A stretch of 64,000 bases of DNA from Massilia sp. R2A-15 (GCF_030704305.1 NZ_CP131935.1:496001-560000), one strand, 5' to 3'. Positions 35,826-45,886 are shown, counted from the first letter of the stretch. Notes: generated by a model from the sequence alone, not told the origin. Program-made: numbers and translations.

Positions 35826-38663
35826 ATGATGAAAGAGAAATTGCTCGCGCGCTCGGTGCGCGCGATCTGCGCCGGCGGTATCGCAGCCGGCATGGGCTTT
35901 GCCGCACCTGCGTTCGCCCAGGATGCACCGATCCAGCGCGTGGAGATCACCGGTTCTTCGATCAAGCGTCTGGCTACCGAGACGGTGTTGCCAATCACCA
36001 TCATGAACCGCGCTGACATCGAGCGCACTGGCGCCACCTCCGCGCAAGACCTGGTGAACCTGATTCCTGGCAACTTCGGCGGCTCCGTCGCTGCCGGCAA
36101 CGTCGGCGCGACCGGCGTGCCATCGACCGCCAACCTGCGTGCGCTCGGCTCGAAATACACGCTGGTGCTGCTGAACGGCCGCCGCGTCGCCAACTACGCC
36201 GTCGGCAACAGCCCGGTCGACCTGAACTCGATCCCGCTGTCGGCGATCGAGCGCATCGAAGTGCTGCGTGACGGCGCCTCGGCAATCTACGGCGCCGACG
36301 CCGTCGCCGGCGTCATCAACTTCATCCTGCGCAAGGACTACAAGGGCCTGGAAGTGTCGGCCTACGACACCCATGTCCAGCAGCGTGGCGGCAACGTCAA
36401 GAGCTTTAACCTGACCGGCGGTTTCGGCGACCTCAACACCGACCGTTACAACGTGCTGATCAGCGCAAACCACGAGCAGGACGAAGCCCTGCACGCCCGT
36501 GACCGCTCGTTCGCCAATACCGCCAATCGTCCTGACCTGGGCGTCAACAAGGCCTCGCCGCGCGACGGCGTGCCCAACCTGAACTTCACCGACACCAAGG
36601 GCAACAAGTACACCGGCGTCAATCCGTTCCGCTACAAGAACTGCGACAACGCCGAGTTCGCACTGGTCACCATCAGCGCCAAGGGTTGCGGCACCGACTA
36701 CGTCAAGTTCATCGACCTGATCCCGGAAGCGAAGCACGACAACATCGTCAGCCGCGCCGTGTTCCAGCTCAACCAGGACAACCAGCTGTACGCTGAAGCG
36801 GCCTATACCCGCGACCACGGCCTGGCAGCGTACTCGCCTGCACCGTACACAAAGTCGATGGTCTACCCGACCACCGGCCGCTTCTACCCGACCTCGATCA
36901 CGCTGCCGAAAGGCTTGCCGATTCCGGCGGGCTATGTGTACCCGAACGGCACCGTCGCACCGACTGCCACGACGCTGGCCGCCGACACGCCTGTGACCCC
37001 GACCGGCACGCTGAGCGGCACCTGGCGTACCGTCGCCGGCGGTCCGCGTACCGACATCACCGACACGAAGAACAAGCGTTTCGTCGTCGGCGCCAAAGGC
37101 ACCATCGCCGATTGGGACTACGATACGGCTCTGACCTACGGCAAGAACGAAGTTGAAATCAGCTTCGGCCCAGGCAAGTTCAGCTACGCCAAGCTGACCC
37201 CGCTGGTCACGTCGGGCGAAATCAACGTGTTCGGCTCGCAGGATTCGACCTCGCTGGCCAAGCTGCTCGGCGCCCAGATCACCGGCTTCGAAAATGGCGG
37301 TACGTCGATTTCGAAAGAAGCTGACTTCAAGATTTCCCGTGGCGACCTGTTTGCCATGCCTTACGGCTCGGTCGGTTTCGCGATGGGCGCAAGCTACCGC
37401 AAGGAAGAACTGAACCAGGTGTCGTCCCCGACCCTGGCGAGCGGCGACGAAGTCGGCGGCGCCGGCGAAGTGCCGGGCGTGGTCGGCGACCGCAAGGTGC
37501 TGGGCGTGTTTGCCGAAGCAGTCATTCCTCTCTACAAGGATCTGGAAGCGACCGCGGCTGCCCGTTACGACAACTACAAGAACGGCTTCGGCACCTCGTT
37601 CAGCAACCTCAGCCCGAAACTGGGCCTGACCTATCGTCCATCGACGGCGGTCATGCTGCGCGCTTCGGCAGCACGCGGTTTCCGCGCGCCTACGCTGTAC
37701 GACAACCTGGCGCCGAAGGCGTTGAACAACACCTCGTCGAACTTCAGCGATCCGGTGCGTTGCCCGAATGGCGTGCCAGTCGCCAGCAAGAACCCGGTGG
37801 GTGCTTTGCAGGACGAGTGCGACGTCCAGCTGAACACGCAGAACAGCGGCAATCCGAATCTGCAGCCTGAGAAGTCGAAGCAGTTCTCGCTGGGCATCGT
37901 ATTCCAGCCGTCGGCCTCTTTCAGTGGCTCGGTTGACTACTGGAACGTGCGCATCGACAAGGCCATCACGGCGATGTCGGAGAACACCGTGTTCGGCGAC
38001 CCGGTTGCCAACGTCAACCAGTTCTACCGTTATGATCCAGTGGCCGATCCGGACGCGCTGCACCCGATCAAGGGCAGCACCAATCCTGACTTCCCGCTGG
38101 CCTTCGTGGCGCTGCCAAAGGTCAACACCGGCAAGTTCTACGCAGCCGGCTGGGACTTCAACCTGAACTTCCGCCAGAAGACGGCCGGTTTCGGTACGTT
38201 TGGCGCCACCCTCGATTCGACCCTGTATGCACGTCACGGCTACCAGTATGAAGGTTCGCCGGAAGTGAGCGACCTGGGCGACTACAAGGACTTCGGTCCG
38301 GTGCCGCGCTATCGCCAGTCGCTGACGTTCACGTATGCCAACGGTCCATGGAATGCGTCGCTGACGCACAACTACACCGACGGCTACCTGGACTTCACCG
38401 ATCCGCTGGCAGTGGGTCCGGACTATCCGCTGGTGCGCAACGTCGCTGCCTACAAGACGATCGATGCAACGATCGGCTGGAAAGCGCCGTTCACCACGTC
38501 GTACATGAAGAACCTGTCGATCGTCCTGGGCGTGAAGAACCTGCTCAACCAGGATCCTCCGTCGTCGCGTACCGGTGCTAACTTCCAGGTTGGCTACGAC
38601 GCGCAGTTCACCAACCCGGTGGGCCGCATGTACTACTTCCGCGTCAACTACAAGTTCCTTTAA
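35826..38663 (+). CDS. TonB-dependent receptor
   Basis: A 945-residue outer-membrane receptor. AGGAG at 35813 supports ATG 35826 or the adjacent ATG 35829. The signal peptide (VRAICAGGIAAGMGFAAPAFA) ends near residue 31. The plug begins IQRVEITGSSIKRLATETVLPITIM and includes VLRDGASAIYGADAVAGVINFILRKDYKG. The same VEITGSSIKR block opens the receptor at 27762. The barrel ends YKFL, so the usual terminal aromatic is penultimate. A strong terminator separates it from the downstream peptide ABC importer genes, so any functional link is only positional. Substrate unknown. Confidence 0.94.
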   Translation: MMKEKLLARSVRAICAGGIAAGMGFAAPAFAQDAPIQRVEITGSSIKRLATETVLPITIMNRADIERTGATSAQDLVNLIPGNFGGSVAAGNVGATGVPSTANLRALGSKYTLVLLNGRRVANYAVGNSPVDLNSIPLSAIERIEVLRDGASAIYGADAVAGVINFILRKDYKGLEVSAYDTHVQQRGGNVKSFNLTGGFGDLNTDRYNVLISANHEQDEALHARDRSFANTANRPDLGVNKASPRDGVPNLNFTDTKGNKYTGVNPFRYKNCDNAEFALVTISAKGCGTDYVKFIDLIPEAKHDNIVSRAVFQLNQDNQLYAEAAYTRDHGLAAYSPAPYTKSMVYPTTGRFYPTSITLPKGLPIPAGYVYPNGTVAPTATTLAADTPVTPTGTLSGTWRTVAGGPRTDITDTKNKRFVVGAKGTIADWDYDTALTYGKNEVEISFGPGKFSYAKLTPLVTSGEINVFGSQDSTSLAKLLGAQITGFENGGTSISKEADFKISRGDLFAMPYGSVGFAMGASYRKEELNQVSSPTLASGDEVGGAGEVPGVVGDRKVLGVFAEAVIPLYKDLEATAAARYDNYKNGFGTSFSNLSPKLGLTYRPSTAVMLRASAARGFRAPTLYDNLAPKALNNTSSNFSDPVRCPNGVPVASKNPVGALQDECDVQLNTQNSGNPNLQPEKSKQFSLGIVFQPSASFSGSVDYWNVRIDKAITAMSENTVFGDPVANVNQFYRYDPVADPDALHPIKGSTNPDFPLAFVALPKVNTGKFYAAGWDFNLNFRQKTAGFGTFGATLDSTLYARHGYQYEGSPEVSDLGDYKDFGPVPRYRQSLTFTYANGPWNASLTHNYTDGYLDFTDPLAVGPDYPLVRNVAAYKTIDATIGWKAPFTTSYMKNLSIVLGVKNLLNQDPPSSRTGANFQVGYDAQFTNPVGRMYYFRVNYKFL

Positions 38664-38712
38664 TTGACCGCGGCAACAACCTGACCGCCCTCGGGCAGTT
38701 GTAAAAAATGAA

Positions 38713-38745
38713 AAACCGGCCGATGCGAATCGGCCGGTTTTTTTT
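38713..38745 (+). terminator. Intrinsic terminator after receptor gene
   Basis: Twelve-bp stem AAACCGGCCGAT / ATCGGCCGGTTT, GCGA loop, continuing T-run. Confidence 0.92.
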
Positions 38746-38880
38746 CGCCGGTACCGGTCGCAAGCGAGCGCCGGCCGGCGAGTTTTCTCGCCATTGGGCA
38801 AGGAAATGCGCTATCGTTACGGCTTTTTTCGCCCCGCCGGGCGGCTCGCCGCGAAAGCCGGCGACAACGGAGTTCAAAAC

Positions 38881-39819
38881 ATGCTTGCCTATATCCTGCG
38901 CCGCCTCTGGCAGATGCTGCCGACCATGGCCGGCGTGGTCGTGCTGGTGTTCTTCCTGTTTAACTGGGTGGGCGGCGACCCGGCCTACCTGCTGGCGGGC
39001 AAAATGTCGAGCGCCGAGCAGATCGCCAACATCCGCAAGCAGCTGGGCGTCGACCAGCCGTACTATGTCCAGCTCGGCATCTTCGTCAAGCAGATCCTTA
39101 CCTTCGATTTCGGCAACGCCTGGAGCACCGGCGAAGCGGTGTCGCACATCATTACCACCCGGCTTGGCCCCTCGCTGACGGTGCTGGTGCCGCTGACCAT
39201 CCTTGAAACCGTGTTCGGCATCGCGCTGGCGCTGGCGGTCGCCTTCGTGCGCGGCTCGCTGACCGACCGCGCCGTGATGATCGCCTGCACGGTCGGCATG
39301 TCGATCTCGATCCTGGTCTACATCATCGTGTTCCAGTACGGCTTCGCCTACAAGCTCGGGCTGTTCCCGGTGCAGGGCTGGGGCGAGCACTTCACCGAAA
39401 ACCTGCTGCGCTACGCCACCTTGCCGATCCTGATCGGCCTGGCCGTGTCGATCGCGCCGACCTTGCGCCTGTACCGCAGCTTCGTGCTCGACGAAGTGGG
39501 CCAGGACTACGTGCGCACCGCCCGCGCCAAGGGGCTGGGCGAGCGCCGCATCATGTGGGTGCACGTGCTGCGCAACGCGGCGATCCCGATCATCACCCAC
39601 GTGATGGCCAACCTGCCGGCGCTCTTGATCGGCGCTTTCCTGCTCGAGCGCTTCTTCGGCATTCCCGGCATCGGGCGCGAAGTGATCCTCGCCGTCGAGC
39701 GCAGCGACTTCCCGGTGATCAAGGCGATCACCGTCTACGTGGCCGCCGCCACCATGATCTTCAACCTGCTGGCCGACCTGATGTACCAGGCCGTCGACCC
39801 GCGCGTTCAACTCTCCTGA
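38881..39819 (+). CDS. ABC transporter permease, DppB/OppB type
   Basis: 312 residues from ATG 38881, with GGAG eight bases upstream; the open frame further upstream (from 38794) is not family-like. An inner-membrane subunit of a dipeptide/oligopeptide/nickel-type importer. It starts with the canonical MLAYILRRLWQMLPTMAGVVVLVF membrane segment split by charged RR. The coupling-loop signature is YVRTARAKGLGERRIMWVHVLRNA at about 220-243. DPR near the C-terminus is also typical. First gene of a three-gene run with the second permease 4 bp away. No substrate-binding protein gene is adjacent. Confidence 0.92.
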   Translation: MLAYILRRLWQMLPTMAGVVVLVFFLFNWVGGDPAYLLAGKMSSAEQIANIRKQLGVDQPYYVQLGIFVKQILTFDFGNAWSTGEAVSHIITTRLGPSLTVLVPLTILETVFGIALALAVAFVRGSLTDRAVMIACTVGMSISILVYIIVFQYGFAYKLGLFPVQGWGEHFTENLLRYATLPILIGLAVSIAPTLRLYRSFVLDEVGQDYVRTARAKGLGERRIMWVHVLRNAAIPIITHVMANLPALLIGAFLLERFFGIPGIGREVILAVERSDFPVIKAITVYVAAATMIFNLLADLMYQAVDPRVQLS

Positions 39820-39823
39820 TCCG

Positions 39824-40843
39824 ATGACTGCAATGACCGACCTGCCAACCTCGCCCGGCCTGTGGACCCTGGCCTGGCGCCGCCTGCGCGCCGACAAAGT
39901 CGCGATGGTGTCGCTGGCCATCGTCGCCGCCTTCCTCGCGCTGCTGGTGCTGTCGGCGTCCGGCCTGGTGGCCGCCGACTGGGAAAAGGAAGTCGGCGTC
40001 AACTACGCGCCGCCGGCCTTCGCGGGCGCCGCCGGCATGAGCCGCGCCGCCGCCGTCGCCGAAGCGCCGCTGGCCGACAACGCCTTCGACCCGCTGCTCG
40101 ATGACATCCGCGCCATCAAGGCCGACAAGCGCTACCGCGCCGCCAGCGTCGATGCGGTGCGTCGTCCGACCTTGCCGTTCGGCGCCGACAAGTGGGGCCA
40201 CGACATCGTCAAGAAAACCATCAAGGGCGGCGAAACGTCGATCGTGGTCGGCCTGGTCGCCGCCACGCTGGCGGTGGCGCTGGGCACCCTGTTCGGCGCG
40301 GTGTCCGGCTTTTACGGCGGGGTGGTGGACGACGTGTTCAACTGGTTCTACAGCATCTTCACCTCAATCCCCTCGATCCTGATGATCCTGACGGTGGCCG
40401 CGGTGCTGCAGCAGAAGGGCATCACCACCATCGTGCTGATCCTCGGCCTGACCGGTTGGACCGGGCCGTACCGCCTGATCCGCGCCGAGTACATGAAGCA
40501 CAAGGCGCGCGAATACGTGATGGCGGCCGACGCCATCGGCGCCTCCACCTGGCGCAAGATGTTCTCGCACATCTTCCCGAACGTGAGCCACGTCGCGCTG
40601 GTGCAGCTGTCGATCCTGGTGGTCGGCTTCATCAAGGCCGAAGTGATCCTTTCTTTTCTGGGCTTCGGCGTGCCGGTCGGCACCGTGTCGTGGGGCAGCA
40701 TGCTCAATGAAGCGCAGAACGAACTAATCCTCGGCAAGTGGTGGCAGCTGACCGCCGCGGCGATGGCGATGGCGCTGCTGGTGACGGCGTTCTCGCTGTT
40801 TACCGACGCGCTGCGCGACGCGCTCGACCCGAAACTGAAATAA
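39824..40843 (+). CDS. ABC transporter permease, DppC/OppC type
   Basis: 339 residues, the partner permease. One N-terminal membrane segment (MVSLAIVAAFLALLVLSASGLV) is followed by an unusually long periplasmic stretch of about 80 residues. Next comes LPFGADKWGHDIVKKTIKGGETSIVVG, the usual OppC 'G-D-x-x-G-x-D' entry motif. The EAA-type coupling loop is EYVMAADAIGASTWRKMFSHIFPN. The long periplasmic insert recalls YejE-like permeases. The start could also be ATG 39833. Spaced 4 bp from the upstream permease and 7 bp from the ATPase gene, so clearly one operon. Confidence 0.92.
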   Translation: MTAMTDLPTSPGLWTLAWRRLRADKVAMVSLAIVAAFLALLVLSASGLVAADWEKEVGVNYAPPAFAGAAGMSRAAAVAEAPLADNAFDPLLDDIRAIKADKRYRAASVDAVRRPTLPFGADKWGHDIVKKTIKGGETSIVVGLVAATLAVALGTLFGAVSGFYGGVVDDVFNWFYSIFTSIPSILMILTVAAVLQQKGITTIVLILGLTGWTGPYRLIRAEYMKHKAREYVMAADAIGASTWRKMFSHIFPNVSHVALVQLSILVVGFIKAEVILSFLGFGVPVGTVSWGSMLNEAQNELILGKWWQLTAAAMAMALLVTAFSLFTDALRDALDPKLK

Positions 40844-40850
40844 GGCGGCC

Positions 40851-42539
40851 ATGACGAACGACTCCAGCATGCTGCTGCAAGTGCGCGACCTGCGCGTGAC
40901 CTTCCGGCTCGACAAGAAGACCAGCTTCGAAGCGGTCAAGGGCATCTCCTTCGACGTGCCGCGCAATGCGACGGTGGCGCTGGTGGGCGAATCGGGCAGC
41001 GGCAAGTCGGTCAGCTCGCTGGCCGTCATGGGCCTGCTCGCGCCCGACACCAGCCGCATCGACCCGGCCAGCCGCATCCTGTTCGACGGCCGCGAGCTGC
41101 TGGCGCTGCCGCTGGCCGAACGCCGCAGGATTGCTGGCCGCGACATCGCGATGATCTTCCAGGAGCCGATGTCCTCGCTGAACCCGGTGTTCACGGTGGG
41201 CTTCCAGATCGGCGAGGTGCTTCGCCTTCACATGGGCATGAACAAGAAGCAGGCCCGCGTCCGCACCCTGGAGCTGCTGGAAGAAGTCGGCATCCCCGAC
41301 CCGGCGCGCAAGATCGACGCCTACCCCAGCCAGATGTCGGGCGGCCAGCAGCAGCGCGTGATGATCGCGATGGCGATCGCCTGCGAGCCCAAGCTCCTGA
41401 TCGCCGACGAGCCGACCACCGCGCTCGATGTGACGATCCAGAAGCAGATCATGGCGCTGATCGCCGACCTGCAGAAGAAGCGCCAGATGTCGGTGCTGTT
41501 CATCACCCACGACCTCGGGCTGGTGGGCGAGATCGCCGACCGCGTCATCGTGATGCGCCACGGCGAAGTGCGCGAGGAGGGCGAGGTGCGGCAGATTTTC
41601 GAGCGGCCGGCCGACTTGTACACGCGCGCCTTGCTCAACTGCCGGCCGAGCCTCGATACGCGGCCGATGCGCCTGCCGGTGATCGACGACTATATCAAGG
41701 GCGGCGGCGTGCTGGCGCCGCAGCCGGAACGCGCGCGAGGAACGGCGCCTGGCGACGAGCCGGTGCTGGTGGTCGACAAGCTGTCGAAGAGCTTCTTCTT
41801 CCGCGAAGGGCTGTTCGGCAAGCGCGAGTTCAAGGCCGTCAAGGACGTCTCGTTCACGCTCGCGCGCGGCAAGACGCTGGGCGTGGTGGGCGAGTCCGGC
41901 TCGGGCAAGACCACAGTGGGCCTGACCCTGCTGCGGCTGCACCAGGCCACGTCCGGCACGGCGCTGTTCGAAGGGCGCGACCTGATCGCGATGCCGGCGC
42001 GCGAGTACATGCCGTACAAGCGGCGCATCCAGATCATCTTCCAGAACCCGTACGCCTCGCTCAACCCGCGCTTCACGGTCGGCCAAATCCTGCTCGAGCC
42101 GATGCGCATCCACCGGATCGGCGCCAACGATGGCGAGCGCATTGCGATGGCGATGGCGCTGCTCGACAAGGTAGGGTTGCCGGCGCAGGCCTTCCACCGC
42201 TATCCGCACGAATTTTCGGGCGGGCAGCGCCAGCGCATCGCGATCGCGCGCTGCCTGACGATGAAGCCGGAGATATTGGTGTGCGACGAATCGGTGTCGG
42301 CGCTCGACGTATCGGTGCAGGCGCAGGTGCTCAATCTGCTGCAGGACCTGCAGGACGAATTCGGCCTTTCCTACATCTTTATCTCGCACGACCTGTCGGT
42401 GGTCAAGTACATCGCCGACCAGGTGATGGTGATGCACCAGGGCAGCGTGGTCGAGTTGGCGGACTCCGACGAGCTGTACCGCAATCCGCAGCATCCCTAT
42501 ACCAGGACGCTGCTGAGCGCGATCCCCAAAGGCGTGTAA
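40851..42539 (+). CDS. ABC transporter ATP-binding protein, two fused ATPase domains
   Basis: 562 residues with two complete nucleotide-binding domains (DppD-DppF or YejF style). Domain 1 has Walker A GESGSGKS near residue 45, signature MSGGQQQRVMIAMAIA and Walker B LLIADEPTTALD. Domain 2 has Walker A GESGSGKTT, signature FSGGQRQRIAIARCL and Walker B ILVCDESVSALD. The oligopeptide-type C-terminal zone follows each domain. It energises the two permeases just upstream. Cytoplasmic, peripheral. Because one chain carries both sites, no second ATPase gene is needed. The missing subunit is a periplasmic binding protein. Confidence 0.94.
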   Translation: MTNDSSMLLQVRDLRVTFRLDKKTSFEAVKGISFDVPRNATVALVGESGSGKSVSSLAVMGLLAPDTSRIDPASRILFDGRELLALPLAERRRIAGRDIAMIFQEPMSSLNPVFTVGFQIGEVLRLHMGMNKKQARVRTLELLEEVGIPDPARKIDAYPSQMSGGQQQRVMIAMAIACEPKLLIADEPTTALDVTIQKQIMALIADLQKKRQMSVLFITHDLGLVGEIADRVIVMRHGEVREEGEVRQIFERPADLYTRALLNCRPSLDTRPMRLPVIDDYIKGGGVLAPQPERARGTAPGDEPVLVVDKLSKSFFFREGLFGKREFKAVKDVSFTLARGKTLGVVGESGSGKTTVGLTLLRLHQATSGTALFEGRDLIAMPAREYMPYKRRIQIIFQNPYASLNPRFTVGQILLEPMRIHRIGANDGERIAMAMALLDKVGLPAQAFHRYPHEFSGGQRQRIAIARCLTMKPEILVCDESVSALDVSVQAQVLNLLQDLQDEFGLSYIFISHDLSVVKYIADQVMVMHQGSVVELADSDELYRNPQHPYTRTLLSAIPKGV

Positions 42540-42547
42540 CGCAGTGA

Positions 42548-42629
42548 GGGGTCTGGTCCTGCGGACCTGACCCCATTTTGATGTCGCAGCTGAGCCGAAG
42601 ATGGGGTCAGGTCCGCAGGACCAGACCCC
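42548..42629. repeat. Dispersed palindromic repeat, GGGGTC/GACCCC family, paired copy
   Basis: Arms at 42548-42576 and 42601-42629 are identical to those at 25196-25276 and perfect reverse complements of one another. The 24-bp spacer is unrelated in sequence to the first copy's spacer. Lies between the ABC operon and the DedA-rhodanese gene. Confidence 0.9.
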
Positions 42630-42657
42630 GACATGCGAAATCCGCTACCATGGCCGG

Positions 42658-43590
42658 ATGTCCCAATTAATCCAGCTGATTGAAACCTACGGCGTGCTGA
42701 TCGTGTTCGGCATCGTGCTGCTCGAGCAGATCGGCTTGCCGATCCCCGCCATGCCGATCCTGATCGTGGCCGGCGCGCTGGCCGCCTCCGGCGACATCAG
42801 CTGGCCCGCGGTGCTCGCCGCCAGTCTGGCCGCCTGCCTGCTCAGCGACTATTTCTGGTTCAAGGCCGGCCGCTTCTACGGCAAGCGCGTGCTGCGCCTG
42901 CTGTGCAAGATTTCGCTGTCGCCCGACTACTGCGTCAGCCAGACCGAGGACAAGTTCCGCCGCTACGGCGCCAAGTCGCTGGTCGTAGCCAAGTTCATCC
43001 CCGGCTTCAACACGATCGCGCCGCCGCTGGCCGGCGCCATGGGCACGACCACGCCGCGCTTCCTCGGCCTGTCGGTCATCGGCGGCCTGCTGTGGAGCGG
43101 GGTGGGCATCGGCGCCGGCGCCTGGTTCCACGACAGCATCGACAACGTGCTCGACACGCTCGACACCATGGGCGGCGCCGCGCTGGTCGGCCTGCTTGGC
43201 CTGCTGGCGCTGTTCGTACTGTATAAATATGTGGAGCGGCGCCGCTTTCTGCGCGGCCTGGCGGTGGATCGTATCCAGCCCGGCGAGCTGGCCGCGCTGA
43301 TCGACAGCGGCCAGGCGCCGCTGATCGTCGACGCGCGCAGCCTGACGGCGCAGGAGCTGGAGCAGGCGATCCCGGGCGCGCTCAGTTTCGCGGACTGCGA
43401 GCCCGGCCAGTTGATGGCCTCGCTCGACAAGGACCGCCACATCGTCGTCTATTGCAGCTGCCCCAACGACGTCACCGCGGCGCAAGTTGCGCGCCAATTC
43501 CTCGCCAACGGCTTCCATCGCGCCCGCGCGCTGCATGGCGGGCTCGACGCCTGGAACGCGCGCAAGCAGGATGCCCAGCACGTAGCTTGA
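42658..43590 (+). CDS. DedA/VTT-domain membrane protein fused to a rhodanese domain
   Basis: 310 residues. The N-terminal about 200 residues are a DedA-type membrane domain: [37 protein letters not shown] and several hydrophobic segments. Some DedA proteins flip undecaprenyl-phosphate or phospholipids. After the last membrane segment ([19 protein letters not shown]) comes a cytoplasmic rhodanese-like domain (LIVDARS...[19 protein letters not shown]). Its Cys in YCSCPND matches the sulfurtransferase loop. ATG 42658 is chosen over an in-frame upstream ATG at 42601 that lies inside the palindromic repeat. What couples lipid-type transport to sulfur or thiol chemistry is unknown. Confidence 0.88.
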   Translation: MSQLIQLIETYGVLIVFGIVLLEQIGLPIPAMPILIVAGALAASGDISWPAVLAASLAACLLSDYFWFKAGRFYGKRVLRLLCKISLSPDYCVSQTEDKFRRYGAKSLVVAKFIPGFNTIAPPLAGAMGTTTPRFLGLSVIGGLLWSGVGIGAGAWFHDSIDNVLDTLDTMGGAALVGLLGLLALFVLYKYVERRRFLRGLAVDRIQPGELAALIDSGQAPLIVDARSLTAQELEQAIPGALSFADCEPGQLMASLDKDRHIVVYCSCPNDVTAAQVARQFLANGFHRARALHGGLDAWNARKQDAQHVA

Positions 43591-43726
43591 CTACGGAGTA
43601 TTCGAAACTTGCCTGCGCCACGGCAATTTGGCGACGTTGCGCGAGGATGTACCTAAACTACAAAGAGGGCTTGCGTCGCACGCGAGAAGTCCTTACGATA
43701 GGACGGTTCATCTTTCTTTTTTTGCC

Positions 43727-44767
43727 ATGACCGATCCGCTTTCATCCGTGCCATCCCCGACTCTTGCGCCAGCCTTCGCCGACGGCCCGCGCCTGCTGGC
43801 CGATGTCGGCGGCACCAATGCGCGCTTTGCGATTGAGACCGCCCCGGGCCGGATCGAACTGATCGAGGTGCTGGCCTGCGCCAGTTACCCGAGCCTGGCC
43901 GACGCCTTGCGCGCCTATCGCTCCTCGCCGGCGCTGGCGGCTGCCGGCGTGACGCAGATCCGCCACGCGGCGATCGCGATCGCCAACCCGGTCGTGGCCG
44001 ACTACGTGAAGATGACCAATCACCACTGGGAGTTTTCGATTTCCGCGCTGCAGCAGGAGTGCGGCTTCGACACGCTGCTGGTGGTCAACGATTTCAGCGC
44101 GCTGGCCTACGCGCTGCCGCACCTGCGCGACGACCAGAAGCTGCAGGTCGGCGGCGGCGCCGCCCAGCCGGGCACGCCGCTGGGCCTGGTCGGCGCCGGC
44201 ACCGGGCTGGGCGTGTCCGGCCTGATCCCGTGCGGCGACAGCTGGACGGCATTGAAAAGCGAAGGCGGCCACGTGACGTTTTCGCCGGCCGACGCCACCG
44301 AGATCGCCATCCTCCAGTTCGCCTGGAAAGAGTTCGAGCACGTCTCCGCCGAGCGCTTCCTGTCGGGAGTGGGCATCGAGCTGCTGTACCGCGCGCTGGC
44401 CGACCATGCCGGGCAGCCGGCCGAGCCGCTCGTCGCCGCCGACATCGTGGGCCGCGCCCTGGCCGGCGAGTGCGCGCTGTGCGACCGGGTGGTCGATACC
44501 TTCTGCGCCATGCTGGGCACGGTAGCCGGCAACCTGGCCATCACCCTGGGCGCGCAGGGCGGCGTGTACATCGGCGGCGGCATCGTGCCGCGGCTGGGCG
44601 CGCGCTTTGCCGCATCGCCGTTTCGCGCGCGCTTCGAGCACAAGGGCCGTTTCGTCGGCTACCTGGCGCAGGTGCCGACCTGGGTCATCACCGCCGACTA
44701 CCCGGCCTTCGTCGGCGTTTCGGCGATCCTCGCGGAGCGGCTAGCCGCGGGCGCGACCGCCCGCTGA
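43727..44767 (+). CDS. glk: Glucokinase
   Basis: Phosphorylates glucose with ATP to glucose 6-phosphate. 346 residues from ATG 43727 ([11 protein letters not shown]). The ATP/phosphate loop [15 protein letters not shown] lies near residue 25. [16 protein letters not shown] supplies the catalytic Asp region. [15 protein letters not shown] and [11 protein letters not shown] follow in the order seen in Glk. The first 20 residues are a short Pro/Ala-rich lead. No good Shine-Dalgarno is seen (T-rich stretch upstream), so the start is less certain. An upstream in-frame ATG at 43628 lacks family sequence. No other Entner-Doudoroff or glycolysis gene is adjacent. Confidence 0.93.
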   Translation: MTDPLSSVPSPTLAPAFADGPRLLADVGGTNARFAIETAPGRIELIEVLACASYPSLADALRAYRSSPALAAAGVTQIRHAAIAIANPVVADYVKMTNHHWEFSISALQQECGFDTLLVVNDFSALAYALPHLRDDQKLQVGGGAAQPGTPLGLVGAGTGLGVSGLIPCGDSWTALKSEGGHVTFSPADATEIAILQFAWKEFEHVSAERFLSGVGIELLYRALADHAGQPAEPLVAADIVGRALAGECALCDRVVDTFCAMLGTVAGNLAITLGAQGGVYIGGGIVPRLGARFAASPFRARFEHKGRFVGYLAQVPTWVITADYPAFVGVSAILAERLAAGATAR

Positions 44768-45136
44768 GGGCGCGCGGGATGCCATGTGCCGTTTTATCAG
44801 GTACAATGGCGGCAGTGTTGAAGAGACGATCTCGATCGTTCCCGCAGAGCGCGCCCGGAGCCCAGTCTCCTGACCGCGTCCCGGAATGAAGCGTTTCGCT
44901 TGAAAATCAACGGCGCACAAGCCCGCCAGGTGTACGGGCCGCCGTGTGGCAGAGTACGGATCTCGCCACCAGTACCATCCTGTCCGCCGCTCCCCGGCCC
45001 GGACAACGGATTCCAGTTTCGACGACAGTTCCAAGGCAGCCGGCCTCACGCGATGACGGTCGCCGCGTTTCGTTGATTGGTTTTTGTTTGATATTTTCTT
45101 TGCATTGCATGTGCAAGATCCGCTGACGACATCGCT
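44768..45136. other. Intergenic region between glk and scpB, unassigned
   Basis: 369 bp, GC-rich until about 45070, then AT-rich just before scpB. A -10-like TACAAT is at 44802-44807 and a small hairpin ACGAT-CTCG-ATCGT follows near 44828-44841. The antisense frame reads GGEIRTLPHGG, a phrase often produced antisense to tRNA T-arms, but no cloverleaf folds here. No gene is called. Confidence 0.5.

Positions 45137-45872
<736 letters not shown>

Positions 45873-45886
<14 letters not shown>

Noticed and set aside
42601..42657. N-terminal extension of the DedA-rhodanese protein
   Set aside because: It translates the palindromic repeat; the DedA domain begins at 42658.
44797..45006. tRNA gene suggested by the antisense phrase GGEIRTL
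   Set aside because: The presumed T-arm does not pair (GCAGAG against CTCGCC), the loop is not TTCGAAT-like and no matching acceptor stem was found.
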